Assembly: GCA_016584495.1 (NCBI GenBank)
Contig: WAID01000002.1
Span: forward strand, 1,426,001-1,490,000
DNA length: 64,000 nt
From: Celoporthe dispersa
Lineage: Eukaryota; Ascomycota; Sordariomycetes; Diaporthales; Cryphonectriaceae
Direction: 5' to 3'
The stretch's first letter is position 1. Each line of letters opens with the position of its first letter. The position numbers and the translations under genes are program-made. Shown here piece by piece: positions 34,081-46,922 of this stretch. Under the pieces are notes generated by a model. It was given only the letters and a program-made list of their open reading frames with translations. It had not been told where the DNA came from and ran no database searches.

Positions 34081-37000
34081 TTATAGAACCGGCACAAGAA
34101 AATATTCCAGTATTTCGTATGCCAAATCGAAGTATTTCCTCCTCGCCTCATCTCCGTCCATCCCTACATCATTGTCCTCGTCTCCTGAAAAATCCTTAGT
34201 CCACCGGCCGTGGTCCACACCGTCCAGGTACTCCACGAACATCTCCATCCACCCCTCTCTCTTGTTCATCAGCCCTTCGAGCGCCCGCTGCTCCAGACAG
34301 CGCTGCATCAGGTCCCCGTCGACCTGCATCTCCACACCTCGGTTCACCACAGGTGTCGGGTCGAAGCCGTCCGCGTCGTCCTCGTCCATGCCGATATCCT
34401 CCAGAGGCACATACGTGAACGGGTATAGCTCAGGTGAGGTCTCGGAGATGTTCTGCACGAATCGCAGGAGCCGCCAGACACTGAGATCTAATAACGTAAA
34501 GTGTTGCAGGGAACCATCAATACCCATCCCGAGGATCTCGGAGCCGTCGACCGAGGCCGGTAGCAGGCCGTACTTCCTCTCTCTGCGCTTCTCGCGTGAC
34601 CAAGTGGGGAGTACGCGCCCAAGACGAAGACGGCGTACAGACGAGGGTAGGTCTGTCTCGAAGAGAACCTCGCAGTCTTGGCCTGGGTTGTCCCAGGGGA
34701 TCCAGAGGCCCGTCACGCTGCAGTTTTGGTCCGAGACCAGTACGATGGACTGTGGCAGATCAGATACGATCGGTGTGGACAGCGCCTCGTCCCAGGCACC
34801 CGCCACCTCCAGCATGTCCATGACCGACCGCGTGGTCCCGTCCATGTGAGTCATCGTGTGCCCCTCGTCATTACCGTTCTTCTCCAGAACGCGCAGCGAA
34901 TCGCCCTTGATCAAGGCCAGCGTTCGCGACCCACCAGGCAGTATCGATAGTTTCCATGCAGGTCCGCCGAGTTCCTGACTCGGCGCTTGTGTGATCTTTT
35001 TCCGTCCCTCGTCGAGTGCGTGAAAGAGGATCAGTGCTCCCATGCTCGACTGAATTGTGTGGCCACTCGTAGCGATCGCAGAAATAGGCCCAGGAGGATC
35101 TGTCTCTGACCGCTTGAGCTTGTACCGTGTCCAGAAGCGGATCTTGCCTCGCGCCTGTCCGGGTTCCGGTTTCTCCTGTACGGCTGACACTATGATAATC
35201 TTGCCTCCATTTTGATGCCCGCGCGTGGAGACGAGGATGTAGTAGTGGTCGTGCCCATAGTCTGATCTGACGTGCCATTCTTCGAGGCTCAGGATTCTGT
35301 CTCCCAGCACGCCGAGGCCAGAGATGAACGGAACTTGTTGTTTCGTCTGACCATTCACCGAAATCCCCAAATCTTGCCCGGTTTCAGGATCGATGAACAT
35401 TAATGTCGTGTGTTCATTGGTCGTCTGAGCGCCAACAACCAGACATTTCAGAACATGGGAGTACAAAATTTTGTGAGGCGTCGACGCCAGTGGCAGAAGA
35501 CGTTGGACAGGTCCCGCCTTAGGTTGTAGCTCGGCCAGCAAGACGTGATCGGTCGCAAGGAGGAGGAGCGGGGTATTGGCTTCGTTCCCGGACAAGCTTT
35601 TCGGTAGGACTGTCAAGGAGGTTATCGCGGGAGACGGGTTGCTGCTGTCTTCCGCATCAACGGTCCACACACTCTGCTTGTGCGTGAAGCCGTGGCCCTC
35701 GTCAAACTCGCTGGCCAGCACGAGGTGTGAGCCACAACAGAGGAAAACCTCGCCCGCCTTGTGGCCTGGATAGACGTGAACGGGCATGGAACCCAGCCTC
35801 GAGAGAGATATGGCTCCCGTCTGCAAAGGCTTGAAAGCCGAGACACTGACCGTGGCGACGACACCATCTCGGCTGCCGGCAACCAAGACGGTCTTCCCGG
35901 TCGTCTCTTCGAAGACGAACACAAGGCTTGTGGGAGGTTCAGTAGCAACTGTACGGCGAGAACCCGGTATCAATCAGTCAGTGGGACAACTAGCATTACG
36001 ACATGCACAAAACACTCACATTCGTCCAGGGAGACGGTTCCGACGCGCTCTCGGCCTGTGATGTTGTAAAATTCCAAGTGGATGGCCTTATCCAAGCACA
36101 GGCAGACTACAGCATATACCTGCCCTGAATGTGTGCACAACGAGAAGGACGTAGCCTCAGCCTCGGGAAAATCTGTGTTGTAATGAGGTTCGACTTCAAG
36201 ATCTCGGACATTCAGCTTTATGGAATGGAGCTGAAAGCTGTTGCCTATGTGCGAGATCACAGCCAGAACATCTCCTTCCAGGGTGGCACCCGAGACGTTC
36301 GTATTGCCAAGACCCAGCGACGGGAACAGAAACCGAGAGCTGTGCTTTCCATTAGTCCAGACGAGCAGACAGAGATGCGAGAGCAGACTTGCCTCCTGGA
36401 GCGATTCACAAATATGACCCCTTTCTCTGTGACCTGAAGGATGGTCTCGTCGTCAACGCGAGCTGCCAGGAGGGTGGGCGAGGATAGATCGAAGAGAACC
36501 TCATCCTGGTCCACATCACGAACAGATGTGGCGGTAAATCTCGAGTCAAACGAGAGCAGGGCAGACCTGCCAGCCACTGACAAGAGGAGATGGTAGCCGG
36601 AATCAGGGTCCAAGGCATTGTCCTGGAACATGAAGCACCGCCTGATGAGGGTGCCGAGATCGAGTTCAATACCAATGTTGGCCTGCAGGCCGTAGCGGAA
36701 CTCCACGATCGAGCCCTCTTTAGCTCTCCCTGCGGCGGCGTATACGGTGTCCACCGTCACTTCGATACAAGACCTATCCTGCCCGTCCTGCCTCTGGCCT
36801 CGGGTGGACGTGCCCGCAACGCCATCACTGCTGTCCCAGCGGCTAGACTCTGCCGTGGTGACGAAGTCGACGGCAGGCGCCCAGTTCGGAATGCGACACA
36901 GCTTGGTGATGACCTTTCGAGGGGATGCCTAGCGATCTTGTTAATTATCTGTCCAAGCTGCGGCGGCATCACTGGGGAACTTGCCCTCCAAACCCCTCCC

Positions 37001-38450
37001 TGCCCGGAATCCCCACCAAACACCAGGGTCTCCCCGTTGACCAACGCCTCGCCGTCGTGAAACTCGTCGGCAAGGCTTGCGAACGCGGTCGACACGCTGC
37101 AGAAAGTACCGTGGTAAAAAGAGGCACCCAGTATGTCGTCCGAGTCACACTCGAGGTAGATCACAACGCCATCCTCTCTTGCCATGTAGATGAAGTCCCT
37201 GTCTCGGTGGTACGGATATAGCCTTGGGGGGCGCGACCATGCCGTCCAGAGCGGCGGGTCATCTGCTGTGTAGAATTCAGAAGCGGGGAAGTGGTTGATA
37301 TCACAGGGTTCGAAGGAGGGGGAGCCCTGGAGGGCATCCGCACAGTAGGCGACCTCGCCCTCGGATACCGCAAAGAATGCAGACCGCACAGTGAGGGGTA
37401 TGATCATCAGGGGCATCTCGTGCTGCGGAGGGAGAGCGTGGCCGTTCTTCTCCCGGGCGAATACCTGCCTCAGGTCATCACCCAGCATCCAGTCATAGGT
37501 GATCATGCGGGAGACGCCGTCCTTGACCACGATGAGCAACAGGATGATGTGCTGGGGATCCTGAGACCGAGGGTAGAGGAACTCGACCGCATGTATGACA
37601 CCATTGACGGTCCGTGGGCGAGACGACAGGATGGGCTTCAGGGGGAGGCCCCTCGCATAAGAGTCGTTCAGGCGGCGTACCGAGCTCAGCTCGTGAACGA
37701 TGAACATGTTCCTGGCGCAGGCCTGGACGGCAAATCTCGAGCTGGGATCTACGGCGAGGTGGAAGCCCGGCCGGACGAGGCGTGAACTGTGGACGTGCTC
37801 CTGCAGGGAAACAAAGTCGAAGGACCCAGCCTCGTCCCCAGGACGAAGGAAAAGGAAGACGCAGTCCCCCGTCTCCAGCACGACCAAGAGCAGCTGGGGC
37901 GGCAGCGCCGCGGACGAGCCCAGCGCTGGTGAGGTGGGTGAGGAGATGTAGGGCTCCATGTCGCCCAGGTCGTCGTCGGCAGCATTTGGGTGAAAGCCGG
38001 CCGTGGCGTACTTCTCGCCGTTGACCACAACGGGGCTGGAGCCGATGACGTTGGCGTTTCGGATGCGCGAGCCAAAGTCACACTTCCTGCTGATGTTGTG
38101 CAGCTGGCCGTCTCGCCTGAGCTCTGCTATCTGCACATAGTGGTCCTGCGGAGAAGCAAGTCAGCCACTCAGCCACAGCCCGGCACCGTGCGTGCCCAGA
38201 GACGCGGGCAGGTGCTCACTCCTATGAAGGCCACATCGTTGTGCTGGGAAGACCGTAGCCGGACAGACAGGACCCAGTGTGCCACCGGGCTCTGGACGAC
38301 AGTCCTGGTCATGATACCACAGCGCGGTGCACGCCGACCCTGTCTCGGGGGCTCCTCCGCGGTGGTGCTCGGCTTGCTGAAGAGGTCGACGAGGTTGTTG
38401 TCCCTGGTGACCCACTGCCCGTTCTCGAGGACGTGAGACTGAAACGCCAT
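34081..38450 (-). CDS. MMS1_N / CPSF160-DDB1-like beta-propeller protein
   Basis: Large protein of the superfamily that includes DDB1, CPSF160, SF3b130 and Mms1, multi-propeller scaffolds in ubiquitin ligases, mRNA 3' processing or splicing. Which role applies here is unknown. Exons, minus strand: 38450-38220, 38145-36393, 36339-36020 and 35948-34081. The N-terminal block reads LRSSQHNDVAFIGDHYVQI, followed by long beta-rich sequence to an acidic C-terminus. Intron 2 (36392-36340, 53 bases) starts GCAAGT, a GC-AG intron. The spliced length is one short of a multiple of three. Adding one base at the T3 run 36915-36917 gives HPLEKVITKLCRIPNWAP and 1390 residues. The 5' end faces a 3-kb gap shared with the TBC gene. 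Confidence 0.75.
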
Positions 38451-39590
38451 GATGATGACTCTGTGCGGATTCAACCCTGGCAGGAACAAGGGAGGAGGAG
38501 AGGGAGAGGGAAAGGGAGAGGGAGAGAGAAGCAAGAGGAGGAAAGGTTGGGAGGAGGAGGAGGGGAGGGGGTGGGACGAGAGGTGAGGTAGCTCCCTCTA
38601 CCCCATCTGCAATGCACAGAAGATGTAGGTGGGCGTATTATGTCGTATGAACGGAGGGGGTTGATCTAGGGAGGGGGAAATAAATCTAGCAGCTGCGTCT
38701 TCACCAGCCTGGAAGGTTGAGCCGAGCAGTTGAAGCTGGAGAATGTCGTCACGGTAAGAATCACCATCGTACCTACTTCATAAGTAATATTAGGTAAAGA
38801 AAGGAAGTCACAACACAGAGTGCTGGTGTAGGAGGCAGGCAGGCAGGCACTAAGAAGCGGCGGTCCTGCAACCACTACAGAGCGGGCAGGGCAGCTCTGC
38901 AGGCGGGCAGCTGGGCAGCAGTGCAGCAGGCCGCCCCTACAGGTTTCTTGGTGGTTTTTTTTCTTTCTTTCTTTTTTTCTCTTCTTTTTCTCTGCCCCTC
39001 TCTTCAGAGATGTCGAACCCCTGCTCACTGCAGCTGCTGGCGCTGACTGCTGGTGCAACGGACAGGCTTGACCTGTCAGGTACCAGACAGCGCCATGCTT
39101 AGCTGAGCTGTAGCGTTGGTGGCACGCCGTGTGGCCCCAAAGTACCACTACATGGTATGTCTCTGAATCGGATGACATGTCTCTCAACACTTGGTCCTCC
39201 TGACACCCGCGCGCCACCCTGAACATACACACAGCACATGCCTCTCGGGATCTCCAGATCCAACCCACAGACACAGGGCACCTCAGGGTGCACTCGAAGC
39301 CAGGTGTTGTTGTCGCGTCACCTCTCGGGGTCCCCGGTCTTCGAGGCATCCCAACCACGAAACCTCGACGCGCCCGTCCTCCTCGCATACGACAACAGTA
39401 CGACAGCGCTTTTCGGGCTCGGAACAGACACACGCAGACTGCAGTCTGACGAGAAGGTGTTTCCTTTCTGTGCCGTGCCACCTGTTTCCCCCCTCCTGCA
39501 TCTGCATCACTAGGCGCCCTTTTGTCAGGGGAGGGACGGAGGGGGAGGGGGAGTCGGGCAGAGGTATCTCTGCATAAAACTGCTGTGAAC

Positions 39591-39608
39591 CCAGCCAGCC
39601 AGCCAGCC
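39591..39608. repeat. CCAG tetranucleotide repeat
   Basis: Four and a half consecutive CCAG units. Confidence 0.9.
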
Positions 39609-41211
39609 ATGATCGACCCAACCTCTCTCTTGTGGTGATCCTACCCAAGTCCTCTTCATGCCTAGCGGACGGTTGAGTGAGGCGAGCCGGGAGGAATCTT
39701 GTCTTGTCTGCATTGTCTGCATGTATACATATGTACGTACTATATAGTGTGCGTGGTGATCTCCACGCCTGCCTGCCTGCTTAATGCTTTTGAGATTAAG
39801 CCGGAGGCCGGCATATCGCTTATTGCCCTCCCCTCCCCTTTCACACACACCCCCCCCCCCAATCAGCTCGTATGCGCAATCTACCCAATACACAGACGAG
39901 GACTGAGGTTGGGAAAAGGTGAGGCTGTGGCACCCTCGGTTGTGAATACCCAACCCCTCTCACAGCCAGCCACGTCGCCAGGAACAATCCCGGCTCGGTG
40001 CTGGGTCGGGCCCGGAGGTCGTAATTTCATGCAGTCGAGATTCCAAGATGAAACCATCGTGCCCTCGTGAGCGGCCTAGTGATGTGGGATCGTGTGTGGG
40101 CGAGTTTCCACTGGCAGCTCATCTTCGTAACCTGGGCATCAAGACCACCACCACCACCACCCTGCGCCTGATGGCCCGACCGGTGTGAGAAGGGGAGAGA
40201 GGGGGGGGGGGTTCTCGCGAGAATAGTCGAGGGCTTCGAGGGGGAGTGGTGCATCAAGCACGCCCTGGCTATAGCTGTTATATCATATCGATGTGTTGTA
40301 ACCAGACAGCCGGCCAGGGTTGCAATCACATCAGGGAGGAGGGGGTCCCGGGCCAGAGGACAGAGAGACATTGATGTCGTCAACATCCTCGATCAATCCC
40401 GCGCCATCCTCGAGAATTCGACCCTCGAGGCCCAATGAGAATACATCTGTTTCCCCTCCTGCCCCCTCCTCTCTTCTTGTTCCGGAAATAAAAACCTCCT
40501 GCGCTTACGGCGGCTGGAAATACAGACACGGATTCCTCCTCAGGGCCGGGGAAGGAGGACGGACCCGGCTCAGGGCGGGGAAACCCGCTTGGATTCCGGA
40601 AAACACAGTGCCCATGTATCACCGGGCTGATTGTCTCGCTGAACGAGAACTTTATGGCAACGGAAAGGGTCCGAGCATGGTAACCTGGTGTTGGTCCTGA
40701 TATCAACCAGATTCAAACCAGAGCGCGTGCGAGAGAGAGAGAGGACGTGAAGAAGATAGGCTGATTGACCCTGAAGAGCTTAGACTAGTGACCTGTTCTG
40801 TGCCCAGCGATGTAGACTCGTAGCAGCTACTATCCTGTCAAGCCTGAGGGCGTCTCGTGGACTTTGAGACCTGAACTGCCCCTTGGCCAGGAGCATCGTG
40901 CTTCCTGAGATGAGTACAGACTACCATAGTACATAGTATAATGTAGTTACCCCAGACACTGCCCTGTAGCGATGGTCGCTCATGCCGCCAGCGTGCCAGG
41001 GTAGAGAGCTGGACCCCCTGCTGGGCGCTGCAGCAAGGTCCGCTGTAGCGGGTCCTTCCCGCTGGGCCAAACCACCTCCAACCCTGCTGTGGCGCACGTC
41101 ATCCCGGTCTGTAGCGTAACTTCAAGCTGTCAGCTTCAGACCAACGCTCTATCAATTTTACAGCGTACAGTGAACATATACGATTTCACCATCGAAGAGA
41201 AAGTATCAACA

Positions 41212-41241
41212 TCTCTACAGCGTACCTCTCTACAGCGTACC
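41212..41241. repeat. 15-base tandem duplication
   Basis: The unit TCTCTACAGCGTACC occurs twice head to tail. A related ACAGCGTAC occurs about 50 bases upstream. It lies roughly 270 bases before the TBC start. Confidence 0.9.
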
Positions 41242-41507
41242 CTTGTGCACAGAGGAGCGCTAATGACCTCAAGAACCAAGAAACTCTAGCCGGTACACAG
41301 CATCTGTTGCCCTGTCCTGGACTACGCCGGCCTGATATCAACGCACCCGAAAACATACATCCAGGCTGTACTTGTGAGGGTCTCGGGAGGGGCCAGCCTG
41401 TGTCGTGTGCTGCTTGCTGGAAGGTTTGTGCGTCAAGGGCAAGTGACGCCGCTGGCTGTGGGCGGGTGAGCGGGTCCTTGGTGCTCCCTTCCAGACACCA
41501 GAGCGAC

Positions 41508-43015
41508 ATGGCTGAGGCAGATGGACCATACTCCCCGCAAGGGAACAACCTGTCGGATGAGAAGAATGGCATTGACGCCTCAGACGCTTCGAGTCCCGCA
41601 CAAGACGGCACGGCCACAGGGCCCAGCCCTCAGACGCGGGAAAGATCACCCAAGGAGGCCTTGATCCTGGACGCCTGCGGGCGAAGAGACATCGCAGAGC
41701 TTCAGTCGCTGGCTGAACTGCCTGGAGGGTTCATAACGGATGAGTTACGACAAGAGGCATGTGAGTCGCTCTCATAACATATCACCTGTCTCTCTAGTGG
41801 TAATATGAAGTATCATGGTGGTTGCTAAGAAAGAAAAACAACAATATTTTCAGGGCCTATCTTGTTGGGCCTGCCTATAAGAACACGATGTCATGGGGAT
41901 GAGAAGGCTCACGAGGCGTACCTCAACAGAGAAGACCTCTCGTGGAGGCACCTGCCGCCTCACAGGGATGAAGACCAGGTCAGGCTCGACGTGGATAGGG
42001 CCTTCGTCTACTACCCCAGCTGTAAGCAGGCAGACATGCCATGGCCCTTGACGGTCCACACTGACCTATCCCTCAGACCAGACCGACGACGAGCGCAACC
42101 GACAAAAGACACGCCTCTCCGACGTCATCCTGTGTGTGCTCCGCCGGCACCCTTACCTCCACTACTTTCAAGGTTACCACGACATAGCCCAGGTGTTCCT
42201 CCTCGTCCTCCCGCCGGCCCTGCGCGCCCCGGCGGTCTCCCGCCTCTCGACCCTCCGCATCAGGGACTTTATGCTCCCCAGCCTCACCGCGGCGATAGCC
42301 CAGCTCCGCCTCATCCCACCCATCCTGCACGCCGCGGACCCCCAGGCTCTGGGCGCACCTCTCCCAGACCGAGCCCTTCTTCGCCCTGTCCGGCACGCTC
42401 ACCATGTACGCCCACGACGTGCAGTCGCTGGGCGAGATCACCCGCCTCTTCGACGTCCTGCTGGCCCGCGAGCCCGTCTTCAGCGTCTACATGTTTGCCC
42501 AGATCGTCCTCAACCGCCGCGCCGAGCTCTTCGAGACGCCCCCCACCGAGCCCGAGATGCTCCACTCCATCCTCAGCAGGCTGCCCCAGCCCCTCGACCT
42601 CGAGGCCCTCATCACCGCGACCTCGAGGCTGTGCGCCCGCCTCCCGCCCGAGACCCTCGGCAGCGCGTGGGACCGCGGCATCAGCGAGTTCAGCGCCCTC
42701 AAGACGGCCCGGAGCACCGCCGACTGCGCAGGGCAGGCCGAGGCCGTGGGCGGGTACTTTTTCACCCAGCACGTGCGCGACCTCGAGAGGCGCGAGCGCA
42801 GGGCCCAGGTGGTCAGGGCCCTCTGGGCCTACAGCCGGCCTGCGGGCATGGTCGGCTTCGCGGTCCTGTTCGGCGTGCTGGCGTACTGGATGCGGCGGTC
42901 CCCACTGTTATCGTCGTCGCTGGCGGGCCCCGGCAGTGGCAGCGGTGTGCTGGCCGGGCCGGCGAGAGCCCTGCGCGCCGTGTTCTCGGGGTGGTGGTGG
43001 TACCGAGAATTCTAA
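41508..43015 (+). CDS. TBC-domain Rab GAP, TBC1D20/Gyp8-like, tail-anchored
   Basis: Rab GTPase-activating protein, probably acting on Ypt1/Rab1 at the ER-Golgi boundary, as the TBC1D20/Gyp8 group does. Three exons: 41508-41760, 41854-42021 and 42077-43015. The TBC domain shows WPILLGLP, the arginine-finger motif VRLDVDR and the glutamine-finger motif YFQGYHDI. It continues with LSGTLTMYAHDVQSLGEI. A single hydrophobic span, MVGFAVLFGVLAYWM, near the C-terminus predicts a tail anchor, a feature of this subgroup. The spliced length is one base over a multiple of three. Removing one C from the C5 run at 42339-42343 joins ILHAADP to RLWAHLSQTEPFF and gives 452 residues. VPS52 converges from the right. 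Confidence 0.87.
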
Positions 43016-43519
43016 GAGGAGAAGGCCCGGCGGTCTGGGCTCGGGCTCTTGCAGTCTGTTATGTCGTCACTTGTTGCCGTGCTTGAGAGAACAAAAGGTG
43101 AACAGCAAGGGAGGACAACAGGACTCATCATGGCTGTCTCTGTATGGGACAAGCAAGCACGCATGCAGGCTCTGTATTATTCACGTTCTCATGTATACCC
43201 GACACACAAGCCAGTCTGCATGACTGGTGCTGTGTGGGTGCATCAAGCCTATATAGAGAGACTTGTATACCCTCCTCCTCTTCCCATATCACTTCTTTCA
43301 GGACTTTCAACTTTCAAGAGTCTATTATCAGATAGACCCAATGTACAACTTCACAGCCTTGGCCAACCAACAGTGCACCCACCCTGCCATTTTTTGTTTT
43401 TCTCAAACACCTCTCCTCCCAGAAAAAGAGAAGGAAAAAAAAAAAAAGAAAATGGAAACGCCTCTACCCATTCTATAGATTCCTCCCAGACAAGACCCAG
43501 ACCACCCGCTCTCATCTTC
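43016..43519. other. Convergent 3' gap
   Basis: 3' flanks of the TBC gene and VPS52. Contains an A-rich run near 43424-43452. No gene seen. Confidence 0.65.
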
Positions 43520-45832
43520 TTAGGCACCATCCTGATAGGCCTTCTTCAGCCCCTCGAAATGCTCCACCTGCATCCCAGCCAGCTTCCCGCCCTGCTCGCC
43601 CACATCCCCAATGATGGTCAGTATAAGCGAGTAGTTATTATACAAGAACCGCTCCCTCTTCTTGCCCCTCGTGTCGGCGCCGAAATAGGCCTGGCTGTAC
43701 CTGGTCAGGAAGGCCTCTATCTCGCTGCGCAGGCGTCCCAGGCTCGTCACCACGGGCTCGTCGTCGCCCGCGTCCTGCGACAGCGCCAGGATGCCGCAGA
43801 CGAGCTGGCCGAAGCGCTGGGTGGCGACGTGCGGGGCCGCCGAGGTGGTCTTCGCCGTGGCGGCGGGCAGGGGCCGCGAGGGCAGGGAGGAGGTGAGGGC
43901 GCGCACGCTCTCGCAGTGGGCGTCCATGACGCTCTGCAGGCGGGGCCACAGCGCCATCGACGTGCCGTTGACGTAGCCGTCCATGGCCGGGACCCGCCTG
44001 CGCTGCAGCTCGAAGGCGAGGTGCTGGTTCATCCGGATGCACAGGAGCAGGCCGAGGCCGTCGTACGTCTCGCTGGCGAGGTGCCTAGTGAGGCCGTGGC
44101 CCAGCGCAAAGGTCGGCTCGAAGATCTGGGCAAAGTGCCTTCCTATCGTGGACATGCTGAGCGCCGGGGCGAAGAAGGACGCGAGGAAGGTGTACTCGGC
44201 AGTCGCGTTGTCGACAAGGGCGAGGTTGAAGTTCCGGAAGGGGACCTCGAGGTAGTGCGTCGACTGGTCCTCCTCGGCCAGGTAGGAGCTGATGGCCGCC
44301 TGGTGGGCCGTCTTGAGCAGGTCGATGCGCCTTCCCAGGTTGAACGCGTCGTGCGGCGCGCCGCCGAGCCTGGAGCTGCCGCTCAGCACCGTAGCCTTGC
44401 GGGACGTGTCCTCGTGGCCCAGCACGTCCGTCCTGTCGATCGTGTGCAGCTTGAGCTTCTCGAGCGCCTTCTGGTAGCGGGTGAACTGGTTTAGGTAGTA
44501 CCAGCGCATCGTGTTCCTATAAGCCTGACAGATCTCGTCGGCGAGGGCGGCGTGGTGCTTGTGCAGGAAGGTGTAGAGGTCCTTGAACCTGAGGAAGTTC
44601 TGCTGCTGGATGATCTGCGCGTTGATGTGCGGTGACCTCAGGGCTTTGATCTGTGCCACGAGGTGGTCTCTTATCCTCTCGGTGGCCTGATTGTGACCTC
44701 TCATCAGTAAACCGCGGCACAGGAGGAGCCTCAGGAGAAGAGAAGGGGGAAATGGAGTGGTTCAACCTGCCTTCACTGTCAACTTCTCCAGCAAGGGTCC
44801 CAGATCCGCCAAGGCCCTGCTCTGGCCCTCGCCCTGCATCGCCTTCTTGTACGCCTCGGACCGTCGATCCAGCTCGGCCAGGGCCTTGATCCACGCCTCG
44901 TCGACGTGGCCCTCGGCGATCTTGGACACAACGTGGGGGCCCACACTAAGCTCCTCCACGACAGGGCCCAGCCCCTTCTCGAGGGCCTGCCGGTTCTCGA
45001 GCCGCACGTTGAGCGCCTGCGAACGCGCCTGCAGCGACTCGATGTCGGCGGAAACAGCGGCTAGGTCGTTGCGGAAGGAGGTCAGGTTTGTCTCGACCGA
45101 GGTCAGGACATCGTCGCAGGCGCGGATCGAGCGGTGGAGGTCCTCGAATTTGGTCTTGTCGTGCTGGTCTGTTATAGTACGGGACAACATCACCGTCAGC
45201 TTCCTGTCTATGTATAGATAGGATTATCGCAACGAGAAAGAGAGAGAGAGTGTGTGTGTATGTGGGTAGGTGTACCATGGAAAAGAAGGGGGCAGGGACA
45301 GGAGTAAGGAGGAGAAGCCACACATACATTCCTCAACTGTCTGCGATCTATATATCCCCTCACCGCTGGCCTCATCCCGCGCAAGGTATTCCCGCAGCGA
45401 GAGCCCACCGAAGTCGACGTCAAGATCAAGGTCCTCCTCTCGTATGCCCGTGCCCTCTGCCCCTCGCGACGACGGGCTCCGGCTCCGGCTCCCACCACTC
45501 GCGACGGCCTCCTCGCCCAGTATCTTGCCCAGCACGTCCAGGCTCTCCCGGCCGTCATCGACCAGCACGGTATGGCTCTGGCGCAGGCTCGAGCCCGCCG
45601 GCGCAACGCCTGCGCCCGTAGAGCCGTTGGCCCGGCCCCTCAGCAGGGACGTGGTCGAGCCGGTGCCATCGCTCGAGGAGACGAGCGACGCGGTCGAGGC
45701 CCTCGCTGAGCGCTGCTGCGATGATGTGATGTAGGGGGAGCCTCGGCCGGAGATGCGTCTGGGGAGCGGAGAGATCGGGCGGGAGTCGAAGCCGGACGGG
45801 GGAGCGTTGTGCCCGAGGCGGTCGAGCCACAT
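43520..45832 (-). CDS. VPS52: VPS52, GARP tethering-complex subunit
   Basis: Subunit of the GARP complex (with VPS51, VPS53 and VPS54), which tethers endosome-derived vesicles at the trans-Golgi. Three exons, minus strand: 45832-45328, 45207-44767 and 44697-43520, giving 707 residues with consistent phases. The first 160 residues are Ser/Arg/Pro-rich, beginning MWLDRLGHN. The coiled-coil core follows with DQHDKTKFEDLHRSI, ALNVRLENRQALEKGLGP and VVEELSVGP. Exon 3 carries RSPHINAQIIQQQNFLRF and YRNTMRWYYLNQFTRYQKAL, typical of the family. The frame is also open upstream of 45832, but MWLDRLG is the recognisable start. No frame correction is needed. Confidence 0.92.
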
Positions 45833-46922
45833 GGCGTCGAGGAGAAGGGGGGGCAGGCTAGGTTGGCTGTTGCGCGTCGCATCGACGAGGCATTGACATT
45901 GGTGCAGCCTCGCGAGCCCGAGTCTGTGAGTTCTCGTTTCGCGTGGGTCCGCCGCTTGCGTGGTGGAGGGGAGTATGGACAGGTCAGAGAGAAAGAAGAC
46001 GAAGAAGAAACAAAAGATAAAAGATTGATACGGCAGATTGGTGGTGCGGTTGACAGCTGAGCTCTTGGCCCTGGCAATTGGGGGTCCAGGTGCAGACACC
46101 AGCAGCGGTCGGTCAGTCAAGGGTCGCGGCCGAGGTCCGCACACGTCACTCATCAACAGGACCCCCTTTATCGATAAGCACCTATAACAAGTACTCAGGG
46201 GGTAGCTACTTTAAGTCACCAGCACTACACACTAATACTACCATGCACTACTTACCGTGTGTACATAGTACGTGGGCCCCTAAACTTTCCAGGTCTAAGT
46301 AGTACATAGTACAATATACCAAGTATACTATACGTAGCTGGTTACCAATAGTAGGCATTTCGCGATAGTGACCGACAACTGACATCCATAGCAAGTAAGT
46401 AGCACAAGGAGGCGCCGTCGCACTGTCGCACTGGATGCTCTATTCTTCACTCAGGTAAATCGGTATCTCTCTCCGTCTTTGCCCTGTCTCCATCGCATAG
46501 CCAGCCACATAAATTGTCGGTCGCACATTTCAAAGAGACTCGGCGTGCGCACGCGCACGTGTGTCGAGATCACTCGGGTGGGGGAAAAAAAAAAAATTCG
46601 ACCGTGCTTCGCGCCTCCAGGGGAAAGTATGAAAACACGATGCCTGCCTTCGCTCGCTCATGCTCATCCCAAGAAGAGACTCCAACACCAGATGAAGTGA
46701 ATATATACAACAAGGACTCTGAGCCGTCAGTCCAAGGCCCAGGCATGATATCAGTCAGCCAGTCATCCCGCTCCGTGGTATTGTATTCCTAGTATCTCCG
46801 CCCTCCAGTGATCATTCCGATCCCCTTGATCGTTATCCTAGAACCGTCCCTGCCTCTCCTTGTCGCGTGGTGTGAGAGGCGGCATTGCCGTCGGTTGCCC
46901 TTGAGGCTCGCCTTGGCCCCGC
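45833..46922. other. Gap upstream of VPS52
   Basis: Contains the VPS52 promoter and the 3' flank of the LIM-RhoGAP gene. A conspicuous GTAC/TAC-rich patch lies at 46190-46340, with several copies of GTACATAGTAC-like sequence. No gene seen. Confidence 0.6.

Larger units (their letters stand above)
38451..41507. other. 3-kb divergent gap without a gene
   Basis: Contains CAGG/CCAG tetranucleotide repeats (38835-38850, 39591-39608), a GTAC/TATA-rich patch at 39720-39750, a second near 40915-40945, poly-C and poly-G runs (39850, 40200), and a 15-base tandem duplication at 41212-41241. Reading frames are short and lack family features. Confidence 0.6.

Noticed and set aside
41095..41180. tRNA-Phe-like stretch on the minus strand (TAGAGCG, then CTGAAGC)
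   Set aside because: The anticodon stem does not pair with that loop, there is no GTTCGA-type T arm, and no acceptor stem closes.
43049..44494. 481-codon open frame antisense to VPS52
   Set aside because: It mirrors GC-ending codons of VPS52 exon 3; its sequence is Arg/Gly/Val-rich and unlike any family.
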